A DNA stretch of 64,000 nucleotides, taken from the NCBI GenBank assembly GCA_947452065.1, contig CANGBB010000001.1, forward strand, positions 248,001-312,000, written 5' to 3'. This stretch comes from Gammaproteobacteria bacterium (GTDB lineage: Bacteria > Pseudomonadota > Gammaproteobacteria > Steroidobacterales > Steroidobacteraceae). The notes under the pieces are model-generated. The model had not been told where the DNA came from, ran no database searches, and saw only the letters and a program-made list of their open reading frames with translations. Positions 18,197-25,951 of this stretch are shown one piece after another. The position numbers were made by a program, and so were the translations under genes. Every line of letters starts with the position of its first letter. Within the stretch, counting starts at the first letter, position 1.

Positions 18197-20557
18197 TTAT
18201 TGCAGTACGCAGAGTCCAGTGCTCGAGTTGTAGTTGCACGTCCAAGTCTTTGAGATCTGCTTGTTGATCTTGCTGCTCCCGTCTTCGGTGTTCTTCGAGC
18301 CGGTGGTGCCCGCGGGCAGCCATGCGCGGACATACTCGGATTTCACGCTGGTGGAGCTCACAGTGATTCGGAGGTGACCGGTGCTGCTATCCACAACCGT
18401 GGCGTAGGTGCCGCTTGAGGGATAGCCATAGGCCGTTGCCGTGCTAGCACCATTGGTGGTGTTCTGGGCGCTGGGTTGGGGGACTTCCTGATAGATGATG
18501 CCATCCCGCACCTGCTGACCGTAGAAGTGATCGTGGCCGTGGAACACAGCGGTGACTTTGTTGTCGCGCAAAAGGTCGTGGATCGGCTTCGCCCAGCCGG
18601 GCCGCTTGCTGCTGAAGAGGTTGCTGCCTAGCGTAAAGTTATTGGGCGATGACGAAGACCCGTTGCCAGTGAGCGTGGCGTCGTAGCCGCCCCACTCGAA
18701 CAGTTGCGAGACCTCTGCGCCGCCTCGCATGGAGCTTGAACCGCCCAGGAGGTTGTGCAGGAAGACAAACTTGAACTTGGCAGTGCTGTTGGTCAGCGTG
18801 CTGGTCAGCCAGTTGTACTGTTCCAACCCAAGGCTCATGTTCCAGCCGGATGCTGAGGAGCTGTTCCAGTAGGGATCCAGCACGATGAACAGCGCATCAC
18901 CCCACTGCCAGGAATACCACGCTGCCGGATTGCGGGCGGGGATGGTGGGGGTCGTCGCAATGTTTTCCTTGGTTGCTGACTGGCCCGAATAGAAAGACGT
19001 CGTTGAAGGGTCAGGATTCACATAGTAGTTGTAGCGCGCGTTGGCCGCCCAAGATGCCAGTTCGGCACTCAATCCGTTCTTGCCGACGTTGGTGCCGTTC
19101 CAGATCCAGCCCAGTTCCGCATCATGATTGCCGTTGGCGAGGAACAGTGGCACGGTTCGCGTAGCGATGTCGAAGTACTTAAGTTCCATCCGATAGCGGG
19201 CAATAACCTGTTGTTCCGTGCTGGCGGGCGGGGAACCGGTGTTGGTGTTGGAGCCCGACATAGGTGTTGGATCGAGAGCCTGATTGTGCTTCTCGGTCAT
19301 GAAAGTGTCGCCGAGATCAACCAGAAAGTCGGGGCTGTCGCTGAAGATATTGCGCAAAGTCTGCTGGTAGAGCTGAGCGTCAGTGTTTTCGTCCAGATGC
19401 GAATCGGCCTGGACGGCAAAGCTAAAGGTGCTCCCGCTTGGCCGTGCGGTTCGGAAGCTGTACTCAGTTGACACGCTCTTGGCACCGTCCACGGTCTGGT
19501 AATTCAGCAGATAGTAGTACTTGGTGTTGGCGGCCAGTCCGGTCAGCTTGATCGTGGCTGGTGTGCCGGCGAACAAAGGAGCAAGTGCCGTGGTCGTCGG
19601 GTAGGACCCCTGAGTGGTGCCATAGGAAATGCTCACGGCGCCGTTCTGATCGGCGCTGAACAGCTTCGCCACGATGCTGTTGCTTGTGGGCGCACCCAGC
19701 AGGAGGGTGCCGGTATACGCCTGGGGGGTCACGCAGCTGACGTTGATGTTGGTAACGTTCTTGGAATCCGGGCTCGGGTCGTAGTTGATGCTGATCATGG
19801 TGCCCGAGGCATTGAAGATCGAGCAGCTCTGACCCGTTGGCGGAGTGCCCACCGTGATTTCGTAGGTAGAGAGCGCGCTCAGTCCACTACTGAAGCTGAA
19901 TGCGCCATTGCTTGAAATTGTCAGTGGGTTGCCACGATTGTTCAGCAGAGTCAGCGTGCCGTTGAGGCCGCCGACGGTACCGCTCAATGTCTGGGTGCCG
20001 GTGGTGGTGACGCAAGACACTGCAACATTGCTGACATTTGCAGCGATATTGGAGCCCGACTGATTGGTCAGGTAGCAGACCTGACCGGAGGGCGGCGTCA
20101 CAGCCACGTTCCAGTTGCTGCCGGCGCTCTGAGCCGCAAACGTGAATGCACCACCGCCGGAGGCAACCGTTCTGCTGTCCTGGGCGTTGTTGGTCAATGT
20201 CACGGTGCCGGTGTTGCCGGTGACCGTGCCGCTAACGGTATAAAGCGCGCCTGCGCTGCTGCTCGAGCTCGACGAAGAGCTGGAGCTGCTCGTCGAACTC
20301 GACGATGAGCTTGTGCTGCTTGAGGAGCTGGAGACACTCGAGGAGGAGCTCGAAGAAATCGACGACGAGCTAGAGCTGCTCGAAGAGCTGGAGACGCTTG
20401 AGGAAGAGCTGGTGGTCGAACTGGAGGAGCTCGACACGCTGCTGGAGCTACTGCTCGACGACGGGGTGGGCGTAGTCCCGCCGCCGCCACCACCACCACA
20501 ACCGGATATGAACAGGGTTCCAACAAGCGCGAGTAGGGCAGTGTGCTTCAGTTTCAT
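18197..20557 (-). CDS. Lipoprotein purple-acid-phosphatase-like metallophosphoesterase with polyserine linker (2)
   Basis: A 786-residue paralogue of the downstream phosphatase. The lipobox ends at FISGC (C20), followed by a glycine run and a polyserine linker (33-101). Two beta-rich repeats (about 105-180 and 190-275) precede the fibronectin-like PAP domain (LAANTKYYYLLNY). Catalytic motifs are ADSH (384-387), GDT (416-418), GNHD (476-479), FLHN (H601) and GHDH (674-677). The first motif has A in place of the usual G, but the metal-binding D and H are kept. The same order and lipid anchoring indicate duplication and the same surface location. The substrate is unknown. Confidence 0.87.
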   Translation of the reverse strand: MKLKHTALLALVGTLFISGCGGGGGGGTTPTPSSSSSSSSVSSSSSSTTSSSSSVSSSSSSSSSSSISSSSSSSVSSSSSSTSSSSSSTSSSSSSSSSSSSAGALYTVSGTVTGNTGTVTLTNNAQDSRTVASGGGAFTFAAQSAGSNWNVAVTPPSGQVCYLTNQSGSNIAANVSNVAVSCVTTTGTQTLSGTVGGLNGTLTLLNNRGNPLTISSNGAFSFSSGLSALSTYEITVGTPPTGQSCSIFNASGTMISINYDPSPDSKNVTNINVSCVTPQAYTGTLLLGAPTSNSIVAKLFSADQNGAVSISYGTTQGSYPTTTALAPLFAGTPATIKLTGLAANTKYYYLLNYQTVDGAKSVSTEYSFRTARPSGSTFSFAVQADSHLDENTDAQLYQQTLRNIFSDSPDFLVDLGDTFMTEKHNQALDPTPMSGSNTNTGSPPASTEQQVIARYRMELKYFDIATRTVPLFLANGNHDAELGWIWNGTNVGKNGLSAELASWAANARYNYYVNPDPSTTSFYSGQSATKENIATTPTIPARNPAAWYSWQWGDALFIVLDPYWNSSSASGWNMSLGLEQYNWLTSTLTNSTAKFKFVFLHNLLGGSSSMRGGAEVSQLFEWGGYDATLTGNGSSSSPNNFTLGSNLFSSKRPGWAKPIHDLLRDNKVTAVFHGHDHFYGQQVRDGIIYQEVPQPSAQNTTNGASTATAYGYPSSGTYATVVDSSTGHLRITVSSTSVKSEYVRAWLPAGTTGSKNTEDGSSKINKQISKTWTCNYNSSTGLCVLQ
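20255..20461 (-). repeat. Polyserine-coding low-complexity tract (phosphatase 2)
   Basis: About 69 codons of serine runs interrupted by V, T or I, coded by mixed serine codons. It lies directly after a TTPTP segment and before the first beta-rich repeat. It is of the same kind as the tracts in the two neighbouring lipoproteins. Confidence 0.9.
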
Positions 20558-20719
20558 ACGTTGCTTCTTCGGGGTCTCGGAGGCCCGTGTGGTTGTGAGG
20601 ATAAAGGCGTTATCGGATCAGAAAAAAATCCTGTCGGTGCGAGCTCGGTTAGGAGGTGCAATGCGCAGGTTCGCTCGTAGTGTCGGACCGGATGACACAC
20701 CGAGCGGCGATCAGTTCGA

Positions 20720-21184
20720 TCAGAGGCAGGCGGCGAACGGGTTCGGCTGCTCTGAAGTGATAACAGGGGTCGAATTCGATACGGAATCGGTCGGGGCGCT
20801 GTAAGTGGCCCAGATCGGGTCGCTGGTATAAGTGGGTGCGCTGGCTGCACTGCTGCAGGTCTTGTTTCCAGAGGTTGATGAGCTGGACGAGGCGCTCGAA
20901 CTGGAACTTGAACTGGACGCACTTGAGCTTGACGAGCTGGAGCTGCTGGACGAGACGCTTGAGCTGCTCGAACTGCTGACTGAGCTGGAACTGCTGGATG
21001 ACACGCTGGAACTGCTTGAGCTGCTGATCGAGCTAGACGAGGAGCTCGAGCTGATCGAGCTGCTCGAGGAGACCGAGCCGCCGCTGCTGCCACCGCCGCC
21101 GCACCCTGCCAATGCCACCGAGCCAACGACTGCAAAGAGAAAACTTGCGGACGATTTCAAGGTTCGGTTGCCGGAAGTCTTCAT
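20720..21184 (-). CDS. Small polyserine lipoprotein without catalytic domain
   Basis: A 154-residue protein with a lipoprotein signal (VALAGC, C28), a GGGGSSGG segment, a polyserine tract (39-105) and a 49-residue tail with two cysteines that has no recognisable domain. I chose the ATG at 21184; the longer frame from 21325 would place 47 non-signal-like residues before the signal peptide. It shares lipobox, glycine run and linker with the two phosphatases downstream. It may be a truncated third copy or a small surface peptide presented on a spacer. No phosphatase remnant was recognised in the 162 bases that follow. Confidence 0.7.
   Translation of the reverse strand: MKTSGNRTLKSSASFLFAVVGSVALAGCGGGGSSGGSVSSSSSISSSSSSSSISSSSSSSVSSSSSSSVSSSSSSSVSSSSSSSSSSSASSSSSSSSASSSSSTSGNKTCSSAASAPTYTSDPIWATYSAPTDSVSNSTPVITSEQPNPFAACL
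20870..21070 (-). repeat. Polyserine-coding low-complexity tract (small lipoprotein)
   Basis: About 67 codons of serine runs broken by I, V, A or T at fairly regular spacing. It makes up over 40 percent of the protein. The mixed codon use keeps an antisense frame open, which yields spurious Leu/Glu-rich frames on the plus strand. Confidence 0.9.
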
Positions 21185-21255
21185 GCAGGGTCGACCACTC
21201 GTAGATATATGTTGAAAACAGTGCCAGAGAGCGCCCGCAACTTTAGTTTTTTTGG

Positions 21256-21269
21256 CTTGAAAGTTCAAG
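21256..21269. promoter_or_regulatory. Palindrome in the divergent intergenic region, candidate operator
   Basis: CTTGAA and TTCAAG flank AG as a 14-base palindrome next to a T-run (21247-21253), in the 287-base AT-richer gap between the small lipoprotein gene (-) and the protease gene (+). It is well placed to bind a dimeric regulator of either unit. The palindrome is seen; the function is a guess. I found no convincing sigma-70 promoter pair here. Confidence 0.25.
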
Positions 21270-21471
21270 GTCGGATGCGTCGGGCTGCCATGAGTGCAGA
21301 TCGCAGAATTAACGCTTAATAGCACCGCACTGGGCGCTGTCCGCTGATTAGGCGCGAGGCGGCTCGGACTCGACAGCGGACCCCGGCCGGCGCAATATGA
21401 GATTAAGGTCCTGCGTCATGTTGACTTGAACAAGGATCTGGCTGAGAAGACGGGGTGGGGTTGGGCGGATC

Positions 21472-21807
21472 TTGGGCAGTTTTCACTGGGTTTGGGTTTT
21501 GATCGGTGCGCCGGTGGCGGAGGAAGTCATTTTCCGTCGCGGTCTCCATGAGGCTCTGTTGCGAGGCCTGTTTTTCGACCGCGCCCGCGAGCCGCTGCGC
21601 GCCAATCTGGTCACGGCGATCGCGTTTGCGGCGGCGCATTGGCTGGTTCGACCCGGTTACCTGTCATTGCTGACTTTTTTCCCCGCACTAGTGATTGGGG
21701 CGATGTTCAACAGATATCGGCGACTGGATCTTTGTATCGTCGGGCACGCAGTCTTTAATCTGTTTTGGCTGGTCGGTGCGTCGCGAGTCGTGGGCCGGCT
21801 TGAATAG
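21472..21807 (+). CDS. mrtJ: CPBP-type glutamic intramembrane protease, MrtJ-like (JDVT-CTERM system)
   Basis: A short (111-residue) CAAX/CPBP-family membrane protease. All three motifs are present: EEVIFRR (E17, E18, R22), FAAAHW (H56) and HAVFN (H92, N96). The next gene, 8 bases downstream, encodes a protein with a JDVT-CTERM-like tail, which fits the dedicated protease of that sorting system (known as MrtJ). Such proteases are thought to cleave and anchor the tail of their target. No ATG or GTG precedes the EE motif in frame. A stop lies at 21427-21429, so the start must be TTG at 21472 or another weak codon, and the N-terminus is unusually short. Confidence 0.7.
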   Translation: MGSFHWVWVLIGAPVAEEVIFRRGLHEALLRGLFFDRAREPLRANLVTAIAFAAAHWLVRPGYLSLLTFFPALVIGAMFNRYRRLDLCIVGHAVFNLFWLVGASRVVGRLE

Positions 21808-21815
21808 GGTATGAA

Positions 21816-23960
21816 ATGCGCTTGAAAAGACAGACCGGGATTGGGTCGCCGCTGGTTCTTGTTGTGTTGGGACTGCTTTGTGTCCGGCCAGCTTTTGCCG
21901 ACAGCATCTCTAACGGCGCGGCACTCTATTCCGCCCACTGCGCATCCTGTCATGGTTCAACCCCGCTGACCTCAAACGTCGGCAAGATTTATTTCGGCCG
22001 TAATTCGCGCGCGATGGTTGATTCATCAATCACCACGGTGCGCGAGATGAACAGCCTTCGCTCTCTGTTTCCGGCGGGCGGTACCAATCTCGCCGACGTC
22101 GCCGCCTATCTGGGCAATACGCCTGGAACGCTGACGTTTGGCTCAACCACGGTGGGAAGCGCTTCCGCGACGCAGACCGTCACGGTCTATGCCAGCCTCA
22201 AGAGCGCGTCCTATGCGATCAGCAATCTGGCCGCTGCAGTCAGTGGTGATTTTGTCCGAAGCGGCGGAACCTGCGGAACGACGGTTTCCTACGGCAGCAG
22301 CTGCACCCTTTCGATCACCTTCTCGCCAACGGCCAGTGGCACCCGCACCGGGCAGCTCAGTCTGACCCATAACGGCACCCTGACGCCGATAGTCATCAGC
22401 CTCAGCGGCACGGGTACGCCGGCCGCCCAGCCAGCTATTGCCGTGAATGCTTCGGCGCTGACTTTTACTGATCAGGCTGTGGGTACAGGCAGTGCAGCGC
22501 GAAGCATAGTCGTCACCAACGCCGGCGCGTCGAACCTGCAGTTTGCCGGTATTACCCTCAGCGGAGTGGCTGCAGCGGATTTCTCCACCGGCGGAACCTG
22601 CGTCAGTTCAGGCGTTCTGGCAGCCAATGCGACTTGCACTGTCACGGTGGTCTTTACTCCGTCCGTGGTTGGTAGCCGCAATGCCACGCTGACGATCAAC
22701 TCGAACGCGAGTAATGGCAATGCGGTTGTCAGTCTCTCCGGCACCGGCGTGGCCGTTTCCACTCCCGGCATCGCTTTTTCTCCGACGTCTTTGGCTTTTG
22801 GCGACCAATCGGTTGGGGTGGTGTCCACGGCGCGTACCGTGACGATTTCCAACCCCGGGTCTGGGACACTGCAGATCAACGCCATCAGCGCTTCGGCCGG
22901 GTTTCAGGTGACTCATAACTGCGGCAGTGCACTGGCTGCAGGTGCCACTTGCACGGCGTCCGTCACTTTCCAGCCGGCCGTGGTCGGCGCTGCATCGGGC
23001 GCCGTCACGGTCACATCGAATGCAGCGCTCTCGCCGCACACGGTCGGTCTCACTGGTAATGGGGTGCTGTCTTCGCCGGCCCTGGCATGGGTGCCTGCAG
23101 CCACGGCGATCAGTTTCGCTGATACGCCTGTGGGGTCCGCGCCGGTTAGCAAGACGCTGACGCTGACGAACCTTGGCCCTGGATCAGTCACGCTGCGTCA
23201 GATCACTCTCACCGGCCCTCAGGCGTCCGATTATTCTCTCGCGCCCACTGGTAGCTGCGCCGTCAACAGTACGCTGTCTGTGAATGCCACCTGTACGGTG
23301 GTCATCGCCTTCCAGCCGACCGCTCAGGGCGCGCGTACAGCCATCCTGCATATCGGTTCATCGGGCACTGATCCGCCGGATGTGTCCATTTCCGGTAATG
23401 GCACTGCGCTGGCTTTACCCGCGCTCACGGTATCGCCGTCAGCTTTGACCTTTGTTTCGACCTCTGCAACGGCGCCAGCGGGTCAAGTTGTTACGCTGAC
23501 CAGTTCGGGTAACGCGGTGCTACGGGTGACCTCGGTCACGATTGGTTCTGGTCGCTTCGGAGTGGCGGCCGCAGCCGTCAATGGCTGTTCAAACGCTCCG
23601 TTCGATTTAGCGCCGGGGCAGGGTTGCAGCGTTCTGGTGAGCTGGTTGGATACGGCGGCCACCTCAGACAGTGGCGCCTTGGTGATCCAGTCCAATGCAT
23701 CATCGGGCTCTAAGCAGGTGGCTCTCAGTGCCAGTCGATCAATACCGGGCAGTACGGACACGGGCATCAGCAACGTCGGTGCAGGCGGATGTTCAATCTC
23801 TCAGGGCGAGTCGGCTGTAGACCCAACGCTGTGGCTCACGGTCATGACGGCCTTGCTGGTTCTGTGGCTGCGTCGAAGAGCGTCATCAGCGGTGCGCCGC
23901 GCTCGCCAGTCGCCTGTGCATCGTGAACGATGCCATCCCTCTGAATCAGGAGAGTGCTGA
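21816..23960 (+). CDS. Exported c-type cytochrome with repeated choice-of-anchor-D/ASPM-like domains and JDVT-CTERM-like tail
   Basis: A 714-residue secreted protein. A signal peptide ends near PAFA (residue 28); a small cytochrome c domain with CASCH (42-46) follows. Then come about five Ig-like repeats of the choice-of-anchor-D/HYDIN type (each beginning near LTFGSTTVGS or a similar stretch, ending in a SLSGTG-like segment). The C-terminus has GAGGCSISQ, VDPTLWL, a hydrophobic helix and RRR, matching the JDVT-CTERM sorting pattern. About 27 further residues follow the arginine cluster, more than usual. It is probably processed by the upstream protease and held at the cell envelope as an electron carrier; that role is inferred. 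Confidence 0.8.
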   Translation: MRLKRQTGIGSPLVLVVLGLLCVRPAFADSISNGAALYSAHCASCHGSTPLTSNVGKIYFGRNSRAMVDSSITTVREMNSLRSLFPAGGTNLADVAAYLGNTPGTLTFGSTTVGSASATQTVTVYASLKSASYAISNLAAAVSGDFVRSGGTCGTTVSYGSSCTLSITFSPTASGTRTGQLSLTHNGTLTPIVISLSGTGTPAAQPAIAVNASALTFTDQAVGTGSAARSIVVTNAGASNLQFAGITLSGVAAADFSTGGTCVSSGVLAANATCTVTVVFTPSVVGSRNATLTINSNASNGNAVVSLSGTGVAVSTPGIAFSPTSLAFGDQSVGVVSTARTVTISNPGSGTLQINAISASAGFQVTHNCGSALAAGATCTASVTFQPAVVGAASGAVTVTSNAALSPHTVGLTGNGVLSSPALAWVPAATAISFADTPVGSAPVSKTLTLTNLGPGSVTLRQITLTGPQASDYSLAPTGSCAVNSTLSVNATCTVVIAFQPTAQGARTAILHIGSSGTDPPDVSISGNGTALALPALTVSPSALTFVSTSATAPAGQVVTLTSSGNAVLRVTSVTIGSGRFGVAAAAVNGCSNAPFDLAPGQGCSVLVSWLDTAATSDSGALVIQSNASSGSKQVALSASRSIPGSTDTGISNVGAGGCSISQGESAVDPTLWLTVMTALLVLWLRRRASSAVRRARQSPVHRERCHPSESGEC

Positions 23961-23961
23961 A

Positions 23962-24465
23962 ATGAAAATGGCTCGAATGTTCAAGCTTTTCGGTGCGGGG
24001 TTGCTGGTCGCTGTGTTGTCCTCGCCCGCGCTGGCTTTAGACGCCGGTGCGCGTGCCCCCGATATTCGCCTCCCGGGTCTCAAGGATTTGGTGAGTCTGG
24101 AGTCGCTCAAGGGGCGAGTGGTCTATCTGGATTTCTGGGCCTCATGGTGCGGGCCATGCAGGCATTCATTCCCGTTCATGAACCAAATGCTGGAAAAGTA
24201 TCGCTCCAACGGCTTGGAAGTTTTTGCCATTAACGTGGACGAGAAGCGCTCTGATGCGGACCGTTTTCTGCAAGAGGTTCCAGCCCGGTTCACCCTCGCC
24301 TTTGACAGCAAGGGTGAGACAGCGAAGTTGTTCGGCGTCAAGAGCATGCCCTCGTCCTATATACTCGGGCGAGACGGGCAAATCATCGAGATTCACAGGG
24401 GTTTTCGTGACGAAGACCGCCAGAGTATCGAAGCGCAGATTGTGCGCGCGCTGGGCGTGCACTGA
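23962..24465 (+). CDS. Exported TlpA/ResA-like thioredoxin
   Basis: A 167-residue periplasmic thiol-disulfide oxidoreductase. It has a signal peptide (residues 1-25, ending SSPALA), the DFWASWCGPCRHSFP active site (WCGPC at 62-66) and the cis-proline region SMPSSYILGRDG. It probably reduces cysteines of exported proteins, such as the haem motif of the upstream cytochrome or the CxC tail of the next gene product. I chose the ATG at 23962, one base after the preceding stop and with AGGAGA upstream. An earlier in-frame start at 23923 would lie inside the preceding gene and put 13 residues before the signal. Confidence 0.88.
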   Translation: MKMARMFKLFGAGLLVAVLSSPALALDAGARAPDIRLPGLKDLVSLESLKGRVVYLDFWASWCGPCRHSFPFMNQMLEKYRSNGLEVFAINVDEKRSDADRFLQEVPARFTLAFDSKGETAKLFGVKSMPSSYILGRDGQIIEIHRGFRDEDRQSIEAQIVRALGVH

Positions 24466-24516
24466 AAATCCCTAGGTTCGGAATTGGCATCCCATAGCGG
24501 TTGCGCGGAGCGCTGG

Positions 24517-24765
24517 ATGAACGCGACATACAGTTTTTCAACGAAGGCAAGAATGAGGGTCGCAGCTTCTGCCCTGGCTGCACTCGTTCTGGCGGGGTGT
24601 GCCTATAACCCACCCAAGCCCTGGGAGAAGGGAAACCTCTCCAAGCCGGAAATGACCATGGCGGGTGATCCGCTCGACCAGCGCTTTGTAGAGCACATTT
24701 ACAGCAGCAAAGAAAACGCCTCGGGTGGAGCCGGCGTCGGAGGGGGCGGCTGTGGCTGCAACTAA
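24517..24765 (+). CDS. DUF4266 lipoprotein with C-terminal CxC tail
   Basis: A small lipoprotein of 82 residues with lipobox ALVLAGC, then PPKPWEKGNLSKPEM, a DPLDQRFVEHIYSSKE segment, and a glycine-rich tail ending GGGGCGCN. These are features of DUF4266. The function is unknown; the two cysteines at the extreme C-terminus could bind metal or take part in thiol exchange with the upstream thioredoxin. ATG 24517 has GGAG six bases upstream; ATG 24553 (MRVAASALAA...) is an equally plausible start that leaves a compact signal. The last codons overlap the ribosome-binding site and start of the DUF3570 gene. Confidence 0.82.
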   Translation: MNATYSFSTKARMRVAASALAALVLAGCAYNPPKPWEKGNLSKPEMTMAGDPLDQRFVEHIYSSKENASGGAGVGGGGCGCN

Positions 24766-25891
24766 GAAGCCAACGAAGTACGGAAGCATCGCTGCCGCCG
24801 CGCTCGCTTTGCCTGGCGTGGTGCTGCACGCCGAGAATGCGCCGGAGTCGGGTGAGGTGGCTCTGAAGTACCTGCACTACAACGACTCTCAGCCGGGTCT
24901 CGACCGTATCACGGTCTCGTCTCCCTCGATTTATTTGCTGCTGCCCATTTCGCCGCGTTGGTCTCTCGAAGGTACGGCGGTCTCTGATGCCGTCTCGGGC
25001 GCAACGCCACGTTACCACACCGCGATCTCAGGTGCCTCAAGGCACATGAGTGATGAGAGGCACGCTGTTGATGTGAAAGTGACGCGTTATCAGGAGCGCG
25101 CCAGTTTCTCGCTGGGCGTCAGTCGCTCTGATGAGCACGATTACACCAGCAACGCGCTGTCCTTTGCTGTGACAATCGCCAGCGACGATAACAATCGCAC
25201 CTGGAATCTGGGTGTGGGCACCTCGTCGGATTCCATCGGATCCACCAACGATGCCAACCTGCACGAGAGCCGGAAAACCACCGAGGTGATGGTGGGTGTC
25301 ACTCAGGCTGTTACGGCCAATGACCTCGTCCAAGGAAATGTAACGGTCAGTAATGGCAGTGGCTACTACTCAGATCCCTACAAAGAGCCGGATGTTCGTC
25401 CGAACAAGCGCGGTCACGTCATCGGACTGCTGCGCTGGAATCATCATTTCAGTGAGCTGGGCGCATCTTTGCGGACCAGTTATCGCTACTACCACGATAC
25501 CTTCGGCATCAGTGCTCACACCATCTCGACCGAGTGGGTGCAACCCATCACGCCTCGGCTATCGGTGACGCCGTCCCTGCGACTGTATTCACAAAGTGCG
25601 GCCACATTCTATTTTGATCCCATCTATGACAAGAATGTCGGCGCTCCTTATCCGCCCAATTATTTCAGCAACCCGCCGACTTACATTTCGCCTGACCAGC
25701 GCCTCTCAGCGTTTGGCGCAGTGACCGGCGGCATTAAGTTCGTGCTGCAGGCGGATGCCAATTGGCGTGCAGATCTCAAGGTTGAGCATTACGTGCAGCA
25801 ATCGAATTGGCGCATCGGGGGCTCGGGTTCGGTTGGCCTGGATAATTTCTATGCCAATTTCATTCAGCTTGGTCTGTCACGCCGCTTCTAG
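24752..25891 (+). CDS. DUF3570 outer-membrane beta-barrel protein with a flavinylation-like motif
   Basis: A 379-residue exported protein of family DUF3570. A signal-like N-terminus ends near VVLHA; the rest is amphipathic beta-strand sequence, and the last residue is Phe (LGLSRRF), as in proteins inserted by the BAM complex. Near the N-terminus DAVSGAT (79-85) matches the D-x-x-[ST]-G-A-[ST] site where ApbE attaches FMN to the final Thr/Ser; ISGAS follows at 92-96. ApbE is encoded next. The GTG at 24752 is chosen because GGAGG (24739-24743) is 8 bases upstream; an earlier GTG at 24725 lacks this. It overlaps DUF4266 by 14 bases. Confidence 0.83.
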   Translation: MAATKKPTKYGSIAAAALALPGVVLHAENAPESGEVALKYLHYNDSQPGLDRITVSSPSIYLLLPISPRWSLEGTAVSDAVSGATPRYHTAISGASRHMSDERHAVDVKVTRYQERASFSLGVSRSDEHDYTSNALSFAVTIASDDNNRTWNLGVGTSSDSIGSTNDANLHESRKTTEVMVGVTQAVTANDLVQGNVTVSNGSGYYSDPYKEPDVRPNKRGHVIGLLRWNHHFSELGASLRTSYRYYHDTFGISAHTISTEWVQPITPRLSVTPSLRLYSQSAATFYFDPIYDKNVGAPYPPNYFSNPPTYISPDQRLSAFGAVTGGIKFVLQADANWRADLKVEHYVQQSNWRIGGSGSVGLDNFYANFIQLGLSRRF

Positions 25892-25951
25892 AACGCGCTG
25901 GCTCCGCATGGCGGAAACCAGCGCGATCGTCTGACCGCGGGAGACTTTTCC

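Noticed and set aside
15668-21184. CRISPR-like or tandem DNA repeats in the polyserine tracts
   Set aside because: The repetition is at protein level; DNA units vary in codon choice and spacing, and no spacers or cas genes occur.
21190-21240. Sigma-54 promoter (TGGCAC) for the small polyserine lipoprotein
   Set aside because: TGGCAC is present on the minus strand but the -12 TTGC element is missing at the required distance.
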